Shown here: in pieces, positions 45,403 through 54,014 of the stretch
Position numbering within the stretch: position 1 is the first letter of the stretch
Layout of the letters: every line of letters starts with the position of its first letter
Source: Ktedonosporobacter rubrisoli
GTDB taxonomy: Bacteria; Chloroflexota; Ktedonobacteria; Ktedonobacterales; Ktedonobacteraceae
NCBI RefSeq assembly: GCF_004208415.1
Contig: NZ_CP035758.1
Span: 6,820,001-6,884,000, forward strand
DNA: 64,000 nucleotides
Direction of reading: 5' to 3'
Notes under the pieces: generated by a model
Told to the model about the DNA's origin: nothing
The model's database searches: none
The model's input: only the letters and a program-made list of their open reading frames with translations
Program-made: the position numbers and the translations under genes

Positions 45403-46620
45403 ATGAAACGATCCAAATGCTGGCCAATATATATCATGCTCATGTTCCTGACACTTAGTCTGCAAAGTTGTCTGGACATTGGAGATAATGGCAACTTCCA
45501 AACAAAGGGCATGAATAATGGTACTCAGATTGGGATTAACCAGACAACACAGGCTAATTTCAAAGGCAAACTGTATTTTACGCTTCAGCACAATCTGTAT
45601 ACCCTTGATAGCCAGCACAATCTTACACAGCTTACGCGCGGTATGAACGTGCGCGACCCGGCGGTTTCTCCCGATGGCAAATGGATTGCCTTTATCGCGA
45701 CCTATAAAAACTATACCGATCTCATGCTTATGTCAACGACAGGTGGTCAGGTCAAAACCTTGCGCTCGGGAAACGGGACGTATATAGCCAACCCTAACTC
45801 CGAGTTTCCTAAAGCAACCTATCTCTGGTATGCGCAACCTTCCTGGGCAGCAGATAGCAAGCATTTACTGTTTTTGAGCGACCTGGCCAAACCGTACGCC
45901 GACGCAGGCGTTGATGCCTTCTTACTGGACCTGCAAGTCTTTTCAATTGCTATAGACGACCCCACAGCGACGCCGCAGGTAGTCGCCTACGCGACCTATG
46001 GGGACGGAGGGAACCGTGATCCTAGCTTCCGCCCCGGGCACGCAGACCAGATCATCTATACGCACTATCAATATGACCCGAAGACAAATTATAAACAGCT
46101 TGTACAGATTTATCTCGAAGACCCTAATGCCATCAGCAATAATCCGGGGAAATATCGCCCTGGAACATCTGATGTTGAGGTTGATCCCGCGCTGGCTCTA
46201 ACGCCACCCGAGCCCGACCTTGTGAACTTCCAGCCAAATTTCTCGCCGGATGGCAACGCCATTGCCTATATACGGCGTCTTGATGCTACGCATATGGGGC
46301 TCTTTATTATGCCAGTGCCCACAGACCCAGGCCAGCTCATCCAGGACCCCAACAATCCTGATACGCAGAAAAAAGCCCTGGCTAGCTATGCAAAATCTGT
46401 CCAGATTGTCTCAGGAGAATACATAAGCCAGCCAGTCTGGTCAGCGGATGGCAAGCAAATTGCCTACATTGGCTATAGCAACAACACCTTTGATATCCGA
46501 CTGGCAAATATCGAATTAGACAAAAAAACCGGAGCGTACAGCCTGAAAGGGGAGCCAATACAATTAACTGATACGAAGGGACAACTGGATGCAGAATCGC
46601 GCCCATTCTGGACTCCATAA
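45403..46620 (+). CDS. WD40-like (PD40/TolB-type) lipoprotein
   Basis: A 405-residue exported protein. The ATG at 45403 gives a lipoprotein signal, MKRSKCWPIYIMLMF... ending SLQSC, so Cys is lipidated. The rest is a beta-propeller of repeats with the PD40 mark: DPAVSPDGKWIAFIATY, QPSWAADSKHLLFLSD, QPNFSPDGNAIAYIRR, QPVWSADGKQIAYIGY and RPFWTP. TolB-type propellers act as binding platforms outside the membrane. It follows the LCP gene by 110 bases and precedes a Ser/Thr kinase, suggesting one envelope signalling cluster. ATG 45391 is a possible alternative start. Confidence 0.82.
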   Translation: MKRSKCWPIYIMLMFLTLSLQSCLDIGDNGNFQTKGMNNGTQIGINQTTQANFKGKLYFTLQHNLYTLDSQHNLTQLTRGMNVRDPAVSPDGKWIAFIATYKNYTDLMLMSTTGGQVKTLRSGNGTYIANPNSEFPKATYLWYAQPSWAADSKHLLFLSDLAKPYADAGVDAFLLDLQVFSIAIDDPTATPQVVAYATYGDGGNRDPSFRPGHADQIIYTHYQYDPKTNYKQLVQIYLEDPNAISNNPGKYRPGTSDVEVDPALALTPPEPDLVNFQPNFSPDGNAIAYIRRLDATHMGLFIMPVPTDPGQLIQDPNNPDTQKKALASYAKSVQIVSGEYISQPVWSADGKQIAYIGYSNNTFDIRLANIELDKKTGAYSLKGEPIQLTDTKGQLDAESRPFWTP

Positions 46621-46707
46621 CCCTTTGATGTTATACTAGCCACTGAAACTCTGTATATCCCTAGTGCGAACTCAGTAAACCATACGGAGCCGTCAAGAGT
46701 ATACAAC

Positions 46708-47796
46708 GTGGTTGGCAGGGTCGGTAATGAGCGCGGGTATACGCTGGCGATCTGTTATGGAGGCACAGCATTAGTGGTGTATTCGCCCAGGTCGCTTGAG
46801 GTAGAAACGTTGAATCAATTAGAAGGCACACTGATTGCTGGACGGTACGAGATTCGTGAGCATATCGCCACAGGTGGCATGGCGAGCGTTTTCAAAACCT
46901 GGGACCACCGTGTGGAGCGGATCGTAGCGATCAAAGTGTTAAGGTCGCTCGACAAAAACGATCTACGGGCTGTAGAACGCTTTCGGCGCGAGGCCCGCGC
47001 CGCTGCCGCGCTTGCCCACCCCAATGCCGTCACTATCTATGATTTTGTTGAAGAGATGGGCCAGTACTTCCTCGTCATGGAGTACATCCAGGGCCCGACC
47101 CTGAAGCAACTGATCGGCCAGCGCCGCCAGTTGCAGCCACGTGAGGCTATTGAGGTGGCTTCGCAGGTTTGTGCGGTATTGCAGGTTGCCCATGGGCACA
47201 GCTTCATCCACCGCGATATTAAACCGCAGAATATCATGCTGGCCTGGAGTGGAGGGCCTGCTAGCGGTGGCCTCGGCGACGGAGCCGCATGGGTCAAGCT
47301 CACAGATTTTGGTATCGTGCGCGTAGCTGAGGATGCAGGGCTCACGAATAGCGGGATCGTGCTTGGAACTGCCGATTACCTCTCGCCAGAACAAGCTCGC
47401 GGGGAGACGCTCACTGCTTCATCAGATCTTTACTCGCTTGGTGTAGTCATTTTTGAGATGCTAGCTGGGAGGCCGCCATTCGTGGGTCCGACAGCTGTGT
47501 CTATTGCCATGCAGCATGCAACAGCTAACCCGCCACCCTTAAGACAGTTCAATCCAACCATCCCGCCCGCAGTCGAACAAGTTGTTATTCGCGCTTTACA
47601 GAAAGAGCCTGAAGATCGTTTTAATTCAGCCGCAGAGATGCAGGCGGTCTTGCGTCACTGCGCTAGAGAGCTGATGAGGAGTAAGCAAACAACAGCGGCC
47701 CCTCCCGCTCCCGCCGCGTATCCGCCCCACAATTATATGCTGGGGACCGAAGGATCGGGATATAATCCTCCTTCAGGGCGCGGCCAGTATCCATAA
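46708..47796 (+). CDS. PknB-type serine/threonine kinase, soluble
   Basis: A eukaryotic-like kinase. The glycine loop is HIATGGMASVFKTW, the Lys is in VAIKVLRSL, and HRDIKPQNIML is the catalytic loop. DFGIVRVAED and GTADYLSPEQARG are the activation and P+1 segments, and SDLYSLGVVIFEMLAGRPPF the later ones. All catalytic residues are intact. It lacks PASTA repeats and a membrane helix, ending in a short Pro/Ala tail, so it is cytoplasmic. The start is uncertain: GTG 46708 is the longest, but TTG 46813 (MNQLEGTLIAGRYEI) has GAGG 8 bases upstream and is close to the domain start. It may phosphorylate the cytoplasmic part of the neighbouring LCP protein. Confidence 0.9.
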   Translation: MVGRVGNERGYTLAICYGGTALVVYSPRSLEVETLNQLEGTLIAGRYEIREHIATGGMASVFKTWDHRVERIVAIKVLRSLDKNDLRAVERFRREARAAAALAHPNAVTIYDFVEEMGQYFLVMEYIQGPTLKQLIGQRRQLQPREAIEVASQVCAVLQVAHGHSFIHRDIKPQNIMLAWSGGPASGGLGDGAAWVKLTDFGIVRVAEDAGLTNSGIVLGTADYLSPEQARGETLTASSDLYSLGVVIFEMLAGRPPFVGPTAVSIAMQHATANPPPLRQFNPTIPPAVEQVVIRALQKEPEDRFNSAAEMQAVLRHCARELMRSKQTTAAPPAPAAYPPHNYMLGTEGSGYNPPSGRGQYP

Positions 47797-48013
47797 AATA
47801 GCAGACCATACTTTTATCAACAAGAATACAAGCCAGACCAGACGGAAAAGGTTATTCCCTGGCCTATCAATTTCCAGCCTTTCGTTTCTTGACAGCCTCT
47901 ATCAAATCGGATAGGGCGATGGTACAATGCCACAGAGAAGAGATTCTGGAAATAAGCAGATCTTTTTTGCATCCGTATTTGATAGCACACATTATCTAAG
48001 GGAAAAACGTGTA

Positions 48014-48403
48014 ATGGAACACAAAGAGATTAAGACGCCTCACGCACCAGCGGCCATTGGCCCCTATAACCAGGCCATCCGCTACGGGCAATTTATTTAT
48101 ACCTCTGGACAGATTCCGCTTGATCCGGTCAGCGGAGAGATAGTGGGCGAGGATGTGCAGGCGCAGACGCACCGCGTCTTACAAAATCTGCAAGCCGTGC
48201 TCAGCGCTGCAGGCTCATCGCTCAACCATGTTGTGAAGACCACAGTTTTTTTGGCCAGCATGAGCGATTTTCAGGCTATGAATGCAGTCTATGCCAGCTA
48301 TTTTAAGGATGGTGTTACACCTGCACGCACCACAGTCGCCGTCGCCGAATTACCGCGCAAGGCTCTAGTCGAAATTGAGTGTGTCGCCCTCGCCGAAGAC
48401 TAG
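48014..48403 (+). CDS. ridA: RidA family deaminase
   Basis: A 129-residue Rid protein that hydrolyses reactive enamine/imine intermediates from amino-acid metabolism. The ATG at 48014 has AAGGG upstream; the open frame extends further without support. Core motifs are APAAIGPYNQAIRYGQFIYTSGQIPLDP (residues 11-38, a run described by position) and the substrate-binding Arg in GVTPARTTVAVAELP, which marks the RidA subgroup. Trimeric in known members. It is followed by dnaA 16 bases later on the same strand. Confidence 0.92.
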   Translation: MEHKEIKTPHAPAAIGPYNQAIRYGQFIYTSGQIPLDPVSGEIVGEDVQAQTHRVLQNLQAVLSAAGSSLNHVVKTTVFLASMSDFQAMNAVYASYFKDGVTPARTTVAVAELPRKALVEIECVALAED

Positions 48404-48419
48404 CCACGGGAGAATTTTG

Positions 48420-49922
48420 GTGAACACTGCTACTATCTGGCGTACCACCCTTGAACGATTAGAACAAACTGCAGTCGATGCCGACAGTAAAGCATGGTTA
48501 CAGGACGCTCACCTGGCGAGCGTCCCTTATCTTGATGATGGGGACATAGCGCTTGATCAGGCTGATCAAGGGGTGCATTTTACCCTACAGGTGCCCAATA
48601 CTCAGGCTTGCAACGTAATAAACAATCGTTGGCGCCCTTCCCTTGAAGAAATTCTCACAGAAATTACGGGACAGGTGGTCACGCTCTCTGTGTCCTCTGA
48701 AGATAAGGGTCTGCCAGCCGCACAAAATATATCTACAGAAGCGCAGGCCGCGACTCAGAGATCGCCTGCCCAGAATAACTACACTGCCTATTTTGACATT
48801 TCTCCGCATCAGTCGACCCAGGCAGAGCTCCAATATATGACCAGTGGATCTATGGCCACGCTGGAGGATTGGGATAATGAGCAGCGCGCAAACATGTTGA
48901 TGCACAATCGGCTCAATCCCCGCTACACCTTTGAAGCCTTTATTGTTGGAAACAGCAATCGCCTGGCGCATGCCGCCTCCCTGGCCGTTGCCGAGGCTCC
49001 TGGAGAATCATATAACCCGCTTTTCCTCTATGGAGGCGTAGGTCTGGGCAAGACTCACCTCTTGCACGCGATTGGCCACCTTGGCGTGCAAACCGGCCTG
49101 GCTGTACTGTATGTCTCCTCAGAGCAGTTTACTAATGAGATTGTCAACGCGATTCGTTACCGCACTACAGAGGAGTTTCGCGCTAAGTACCGCTCCGTCG
49201 ATATCTTGCTCGTCGATGATATTCAGTTCATCGCCGGGAAAGAGTCAACTGAAGAAGAGTTCTTTCATACCTTCAACAGTCTGCACGAGATGAGCAAGCA
49301 GATTGTGATCTGCAGTGATCGCCCTCCCAAGGCGATTGTGAGCCTGGAGGAACGCCTGCGCTCCCGCTTTGAGTGGGGGTTGATCGCCGACATTCAGCCT
49401 CCCGATCTGGAAACGCGTATGGCCATTCTGCGCGTTAAGTCCGATTTGCTCAATTACCCAATTCCTGATGAAATTATCGCTTACATCGCCAGCCGCGTGC
49501 AGACAAACATCCGTGAACTGGAAGGCTGCCTCAATCGTCTGATGGCTTATCAGCAATTACATCACACAGATCTTACGCTGGATGTAGCGCGTGCTGCCAT
49601 GTCATCTCTAGGCAACGATAACCGGGAAGCCAGCCTGAACGGTCGCCAGATTGCCGAGGCGGTTGCCGACTATTATCATACCTCGTTAGAAGCCATGCGC
49701 GGCAAGCAGCGCGATAAACATATCGTCATGCCCCGCCAGATTGCCATGTACCTGATCCGCCAGGAAACGCAGGCCTCCCTACTCGAAATAGGGCAGTTCT
49801 TCGGTGGTCGCGACCACAGTACCGTATTGCACGCCTGTGAAAAGATTGAACGAACCCTGAATCTCAACCCTGGTTTGCGCCGCGAAATTATTGCGATCCG
49901 CGAGCAGTTATTGCGCGAATGA
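48420..49922 (+). CDS. dnaA: Chromosomal replication initiator DnaA
   Basis: A 500-residue initiator. GTG 48420 has GGGAG 7-8 bases upstream. The N-terminal domain I (residues 1-100) is divergent. Domain III has NPRYTFEAFIVGNSN and FLYGGVGLGKTHLL (Walker A near 205-213) with LVDDIQFIAG (Walker B). Domain IV ends with the DNA-binding signature QFFGGRDHSTVLHACEKI around residues 460-475. All hallmarks are intact, so it should bind ATP and DnaA boxes. It does not sit next to dnaN, and no cluster of DnaA boxes is visible here, so this may not be the origin. Confidence 0.93.
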   Translation: MNTATIWRTTLERLEQTAVDADSKAWLQDAHLASVPYLDDGDIALDQADQGVHFTLQVPNTQACNVINNRWRPSLEEILTEITGQVVTLSVSSEDKGLPAAQNISTEAQAATQRSPAQNNYTAYFDISPHQSTQAELQYMTSGSMATLEDWDNEQRANMLMHNRLNPRYTFEAFIVGNSNRLAHAASLAVAEAPGESYNPLFLYGGVGLGKTHLLHAIGHLGVQTGLAVLYVSSEQFTNEIVNAIRYRTTEEFRAKYRSVDILLVDDIQFIAGKESTEEEFFHTFNSLHEMSKQIVICSDRPPKAIVSLEERLRSRFEWGLIADIQPPDLETRMAILRVKSDLLNYPIPDEIIAYIASRVQTNIRELEGCLNRLMAYQQLHHTDLTLDVARAAMSSLGNDNREASLNGRQIAEAVADYYHTSLEAMRGKQRDKHIVMPRQIAMYLIRQETQASLLEIGQFFGGRDHSTVLHACEKIERTLNLNPGLRREIIAIREQLLRE

Positions 49923-49971
49923 GCCAATGTAGCGCTCATCTAGAGACCTGGTGGGTCGGAGCAAACTACAG

Positions 49972-49985
49972 GAAATTATTGCGAT
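49972..49985 (+). repeat. Partial duplicate of the dnaA 3' end
   Basis: GAAATTATTGCGAT occurs in the dnaA tail (49884-49897) and again here, followed by a similar CGxGAG stretch and a stop. An inverted repeat GGTGGGTC/GACCCACC encloses it. It looks like a scar of a short duplication. The gap 49923-50345 has no gene. Confidence 0.5.
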
Positions 49986-50242
49986 GCGAGAGGGATAGAG
50001 TTATCTCGACCTTTGCCTGACCCACCTTCTGACATCACTTGCGCTTTCCATCTCCAGCCAGACAATTCTCCCCAACTCTCCCAGGGCATATTGATACGGA
50101 GCCCCGACTAGCAGGCTGAGCCCAAAACCCTTGATGGCCAGTAGGCTCGCTCAACAGGCCTGAGGTCAGCGGAATGCAGCACCGATAGAGCTCCCGTAGA
50201 TGCTGAAGGGACAGCGCGTTTTCATTCAAAATCTATATTTCA

Positions 50243-50251
50243 TGGTATACT
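50243..50251 (+). promoter_or_regulatory. Extended -10 promoter of the Rieske gene
   Basis: TGGTATACT is an extended -10 (TGn plus TATACT) about 95 bases before the start. A -35 box is not clear. Confidence 0.45.
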
Positions 50252-50345
50252 AAAGGGGCCGCGCTAAATCTATTTCTTCTGCGAGACCGACATCCGCAGA
50301 GGAATACATATATTGCAGCCCAAGCATCAAGCGAAAGGAACATCT

Positions 50346-51311
50346 ATGCTCAATGATCCTGTTCTTGTCAACGACTGGCATGTAGTTGCCTATGCGCCCA
50401 ACCTCAAAGAAGGCAAGCCTCTTGCTGCACGCCTGCTAGAGGAGGATATCGTACTCTGGCGCGTTGGCGAACGGATTCATGCCTGGCGCGATCTATGTAT
50501 TCATCGGGGCACACGCCTCTCATTAGGTAAAGTGGAAAACGATACCTTGATCTGTCCTTATCATGGCTGGACCTATAATGAGGAAGGGCAATGCATTCGC
50601 ATCCCGGCCCATCCTAACCAGCAGCCCCCGGCCAAAGCTTGCGCAAAGGTCTATCAGGCCCAGGAAAAGTACGGCTGGATCTGGGTCACGCCTGGCAACC
50701 CGCGCAAAGATGTGCCCGAGTTCCCACAGTGGGATGATCAGTCCTTCCACAAGATCCATTGTGGCCCCTATACCTTTAAGGCCAGCGGTCCACGCGCCAT
50801 CGAAAATTTTCTTGATGTGACCCATTTTCCCTTCGTCCATCAAGGCTATCTGGGCGATCCCAACTTTCCCGAGATCAACGACTACGAGGCTGAAATTAGC
50901 CCGGATGGAGTCGTTGCCCGCGATATTATGGTATGGCAACCCGATCCCGATGGCTCGGGCAAGGGAGCCTATGTCACCTATACCTATACCGTGACGCGTC
51001 CGCTTACCGCCTATTTTGTGAAATCGTCAGAGGGTCCGCGCTTCGCCATGTATTTTACCGTGACTCCAGTTGCCCAGGACACCTCTATTGCCTGGACCTA
51101 TGTTGCCATGGATTATGAGAACAAGCCCGATGAGGAGATCAGGGCATTTGAAGATATGATTACCTGGCAAGATGTCCCTATCGTCGAATCGCAGCGACCC
51201 GAGTTGTTGCCACTTGATCTGCAAGCTGAACTACACCTGCGCTCGGATCGGACTGCGATCGCTTACCGTAAATGGCTGAGCCAAATCGGCTTGACATTCG
51301 GCACAGCCTAA
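50346..51311 (+). CDS. Rieske non-heme iron oxygenase
   Basis: A 321-residue oxygenase. ATG 50346 has AAAGGA upstream. The Rieske cluster is held by CIH (51-53) and CPYH (70-73), pattern CxH-x16-CxxH. The mononuclear iron site is in ENFLDVTHFPFVHQGYLG, with two His and a further Asp ligand expected in the second half (WQDVPIVESQRPELLPL). The arrangement resembles VanA/pheophorbide-oxygenase-like single-component alpha subunits. Electrons would come from a reductase that is not adjacent. Substrate cannot be told. A GC-rich repeat follows. Confidence 0.9.
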   Translation: MLNDPVLVNDWHVVAYAPNLKEGKPLAARLLEEDIVLWRVGERIHAWRDLCIHRGTRLSLGKVENDTLICPYHGWTYNEEGQCIRIPAHPNQQPPAKACAKVYQAQEKYGWIWVTPGNPRKDVPEFPQWDDQSFHKIHCGPYTFKASGPRAIENFLDVTHFPFVHQGYLGDPNFPEINDYEAEISPDGVVARDIMVWQPDPDGSGKGAYVTYTYTVTRPLTAYFVKSSEGPRFAMYFTVTPVAQDTSIAWTYVAMDYENKPDEEIRAFEDMITWQDVPIVESQRPELLPLDLQAELHLRSDRTAIAYRKWLSQIGLTFGTA

Positions 51312-51350
51312 TGGTCTGCCAAGGTTGAAATAATGGGTGAACCAGTGGGA

Positions 51351-51463
51351 TTGTCAAGGGGGCGCCGCGATCGAGCGGACGCGCCGCGACCTAGCGGATT
51401 GGCGGCCCTTGACCTGGGTCTGTGCCCCAGCTTCTCCCTTTCCCTCCGCCGCAGGCGGCGCAC
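51351..51463 (+). repeat. GC-rich dispersed repeat, copy B
   Basis: Begins TTGTCAAGGGGGCG, has CGCGATCGAGCG, TTGACCTGGG and TTCTCCCTTTCC, and ends GCCGCAGGCGGCG plus CAC. Compared with 3053-3151 it is in the opposite orientation and slightly longer. Neither copy has an open frame that makes sense, so it is a non-coding repeat family. Confidence 0.65.
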
Positions 51464-51535
51464 TTGTCAATCGGCGCTTGACAAAGCCTGGCCCTGGCGC
51501 AGGACAGCTTCTAAGAGCGCTGTCGGAAAAAAATC

Positions 51536-51560
51536 CAGGAGGAACACGATGTTCCTCCTG
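51536..51560. promoter_or_regulatory. Hairpin masking a leader ribosome site
   Basis: CAGGAGGAAC (51536-51545) pairs perfectly with GTTCCTCCTG (51551-51560) around a 5-base loop. The 5' arm contains AGGAGG and the loop runs into the ATG of an 11-codon frame. On the minus strand the same hairpin is followed by a T run and would be a good terminator. Confidence 0.55.
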
Positions 51561-51584
51561 AGCTGTTCTTATCTGAAAAAGTGA
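51549..51584 (+). CDS. 11-codon leader peptide of the HAD-IIA gene (possible)
   Basis: MFLLSCSYLKK, ATG 51549 to TGA 51584, has AGGAGG 6-7 bases upstream inside a perfect hairpin. It ends 9 bases before the HAD start, so translation could pass from one to the other. It may be a control leader; no repeated amino acid suggests a specific attenuation signal. Confidence 0.35.
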   Translation: MFLLSCSYLKK

Positions 51585-51593
51585 TGGAGACTT

Positions 51594-52406
51594 ATGCAAC
51601 TACCATACACCACATACCTTATCGACCTCGATGGTGTGGTCTATCGAGGAGAAACCCTGGTGCCAGGGGCCAAAGAATTTATTGCCTGGCTAAACACCAC
51701 ACACAAAAAATATCTCTTCCTTACCAATAACTCGTTTGCCAGCGAAACGCAGGTCCTGGCCAAGCTAACTCGGCTGGGCATCTCCACTGACCAGACCCAT
51801 ATTCTTGGCGCGGGCCAGGCAGCAGTAAAAAATATTGCCAGGCGCTTCCCTGGCGCCACGGTCTATGTTATTGGCGAGCAGCCATTGATCGAGATGGTAC
51901 AGCAGCACGGCTTGCAAGTTGCCAGCCTTGATGCCCATAAAGCCGATGTTGTACTCGTCGGACTCGATCGCACTTTTGACTATAAGAAGTTAACCGGAGC
52001 AGTCCTGGCCGTGCGCAAGGGAGCCGCCTTTATCACTATCAACCGCGATCCCCTCTTACCCGTCGAGAATTCCTATCTGCCCGGCTGCGGCACGATGACA
52101 GCAGCGATTGAAGCCGGGAGCCAGAGCAAACCCGAGATGATCGGCAAACCAGAACCAACTCTGCTCTTTGAAGCCATGCAGCAACTCAACAGCCAGCCAG
52201 GCGAGACTGTCATGATTGGCGACAACCTGGGAGTAGATATCCTGGCCGGGCATGCCGCAGGCACGCACACTATCCTGGTTCTCTCCGGCAACGATACGCG
52301 CGAGAGCCTGGCCAGAGCGACGGTCAAACCGAACCATGTTTATGAAAATCTGGCCGCCATCATGGATCTTATCCACACGGCAGAGCCGACATCACATACC
52401 AGCTAA
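51594..52406 (+). CDS. HAD-IIA family hydrolase (NagD-like)
   Basis: A 270-residue phosphatase. Motif I is TYLIDLDGVVYRG with two Asp, motif II a Thr/Asn in LFLTNNSF, and motif III a Lys in MIGKPEPTLLFEAMQQL. Motif IV is MIGDNLGVDILAG. The cap (residues 80-190, VVLVGLDRTFDYKKL and INRDPLLPVENSYLPGCGTMTAAIE) is the class C2A type. Members hydrolyse sugar phosphates, nucleotides or p-nitrophenyl phosphate. Preceded by a short leader frame. Its stop directly abuts the converging thioesterase stop with no bases between. Confidence 0.9.
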   Translation: MQLPYTTYLIDLDGVVYRGETLVPGAKEFIAWLNTTHKKYLFLTNNSFASETQVLAKLTRLGISTDQTHILGAGQAAVKNIARRFPGATVYVIGEQPLIEMVQQHGLQVASLDAHKADVVLVGLDRTFDYKKLTGAVLAVRKGAAFITINRDPLLPVENSYLPGCGTMTAAIEAGSQSKPEMIGKPEPTLLFEAMQQLNSQPGETVMIGDNLGVDILAGHAAGTHTILVLSGNDTRESLARATVKPNHVYENLAAIMDLIHTAEPTSHTS

Positions 52407-52856
52407 TCAGGCTCTCAACACATTACCTTTGTCGGGCGGGCGATCCACGACAGCAACCGTGCAGCGTGAAATGCAGATCAGCTTATCGTCCTCGTCGCTA
52501 ATCTTGACCTCCCAGACATGGGTTGAGCGTCCAAGATGTAGCGGCGTCGCAACTCCGGTCAATCTGCCTTCGCGCTTGGGTCGCAGGTGGTTGGCGTTAA
52601 TCTCCAGACCGAACGCCATCTGCCTTTCCCCATCGATATTCAGTACGCTGCCCAAAGAGGCAAGCGATTCCGCCAGCACCACCGAGACGCCTCCGTGGAG
52701 ATAGCCCACCTGCTGGCGATGATTAGGGCCAATCGGCATAGTTCCAACAACTCTATCTTTTTCGGCCGAGATCAATGTAATGTCCAGGGCCTCCCAGACT
52801 GACCCTTCGCGCGTACTATTTATATGCGCAACAACTTCTTCGGAAACATATTCCAA
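52407..52856 (-). CDS. PaaI-type hotdog thioesterase
   Basis: A 149-residue acyl-CoA thioesterase. The likely start is TTG 52856 with AGGGAG 7 bases upstream. The hotdog helix segment RQQVGYLHGGVSVVLAESLASLG carries the conserved HGG and the catalytic Glu of the PaaI/YbdB/MenI type. GLEINANHLRP and GRLTGVATPLHLGRSTHVWEV follow the usual strands. Related enzymes hydrolyse aromatic CoA esters, including 1,4-dihydroxy-2-naphthoyl-CoA in menaquinone synthesis, but no men or paa genes adjoin, so the substrate is open. It lies 27 bases downstream of the membrane-protein gene and may be cotranscribed with it. Confidence 0.85.
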   Translation of the reverse strand: MEYVSEEVVAHINSTREGSVWEALDITLISAEKDRVVGTMPIGPNHRQQVGYLHGGVSVVLAESLASLGSVLNIDGERQMAFGLEINANHLRPKREGRLTGVATPLHLGRSTHVWEVKISDEDDKLICISRCTVAVVDRPPDKGNVLRA

Positions 52857-52883
52857 AGTCAGGCTCCCTCATTCTGCTAAAGA

Positions 52884-53501
52884 CTATCTCAATGGTGCGT
52901 CTTCATGCTCTTCATCAGCCTCAGCATACTCTTCTTCCTCCTCTTCCTGGTGATCCGCCCGCTGTAACTGCGGAAAGCGCCTGGCATCATCGCGTGCCTG
53001 GATCTCAGCAGCTACCTCATAAGAAGGTGAGAGACGCTTGAAAATCCAGTAACCAAGATAGAAGGCCACAACCCACATGACCACAGTTAGGGGGGCTGCC
53101 AGCCAGCTATCCCATACTGTATATGATGTTTTAGCCAGCGCGCCAGATACATCACGCAGTATACAGAAGGCGGGAACGCCGATCAAGAGGAGCAGAGAAA
53201 ACCAGTGCAGGCGGCTCTTCCAGAAACGCCAGATTAAGAGATACGCGAAGCTACCATAGATCAGGAGATCTGAGATATAAAATGGCAAAGGCACATGCAA
53301 GATCAAGCCATTGAGGGTATAATGCCACCAATGGGCATAGTAGGCCGCCATATCGACGAGGATATTGAGCAAGCTCATTACTAACCCACCTAACAAAGAG
53401 GGCAGTAAAACCGTTCTCGGCGCCCTTAAAAAGAGGAGGGCCGCCATATAGAATAGAATAATAAAAGGGACAACAAGAACAAAAAAGGCCCGAATCTCCA
53501 T
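52884..53501 (-). CDS. Multi-spanning membrane protein of unknown function
   Basis: A 205-residue protein with AAGGAG 11 bases upstream of the ATG. Hydrophobic helices lie at about residues 6-25, 33-52, 75-92, 97-115 and 130-150. The tail (residues 165-205) is charged and very acidic at the end (EEEEEEYAEADEEHED). Polar/aromatic residues in the loops (YYAHWWHYTLNG) could sense or bind something. I do not recognise the family. Upstream of the thioesterase gene in the same direction. Confidence 0.75.
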   Translation of the reverse strand: MEIRAFFVLVVPFIILFYMAALLFLRAPRTVLLPSLLGGLVMSLLNILVDMAAYYAHWWHYTLNGLILHVPLPFYISDLLIYGSFAYLLIWRFWKSRLHWFSLLLLIGVPAFCILRDVSGALAKTSYTVWDSWLAAPLTVVMWVVAFYLGYWIFKRLSPSYEVAAEIQARDDARRFPQLQRADHQEEEEEEYAEADEEHEDAPLR

Positions 53502-54014
53502 CAGAGATACTACTCCTTATCCTGAACTAACTCTGCTTGTTTCTGCAACTTACCATAGTGCTTTTCTCCATCTTTAGTCAAGAGCAGAAAGGGCTGATTT
53601 ATGAACATCACAATCTATCATGTCGCTGCCAAATTTGCTAAAGGCAGCCTGGCAGGAGTTTACCACAATCATTACTTGTCTGACATGGGATCTTTGCAGA
53701 CAAAGCGTAACTTTTAAGAATTACATTCACATATTCACTCTCCCGCTCGCGCGTGGCAGGATTGGTCACGCTATCACACCGATAAGTGAACATATATATC
53801 CCCAGGCCGGCAAATCTTTACTCAATTTCCACGTGCATATCAACAAGATTACATAGGCAGCCATGCTATACTGCGCATAGAGGCTAGCGCATTTCTCTAT
53901 CTTCTTGCTAAGTAAGAAAAGCGGCAGGATAGAGCGAAAGCCAGCGCATGTGAGATTCTGGCTTGCTGCATTCTCAAGCTAGCCCAAGAAATAGCTTTGT
54001 AGGATAATTTGGTA
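53502..54014. other. Upstream region of the glmS ribozyme
   Basis: About 500 bases with no supported gene; a 78-codon frame at 53620 lacks a ribosome site. GATAAT at 54003-54008 could be the -10 of the glmS promoter just before the ribozyme. Confidence 0.4.

Noticed and set aside
52369..52377. Perfect DnaA box TTATCCACA
   Set aside because: Single copy inside a coding region; no cluster, so not evidence of an origin.
53620..53856. 78-codon frame upstream of the glmS ribozyme
   Set aside because: No ribosome site; composition like non-coding DNA.
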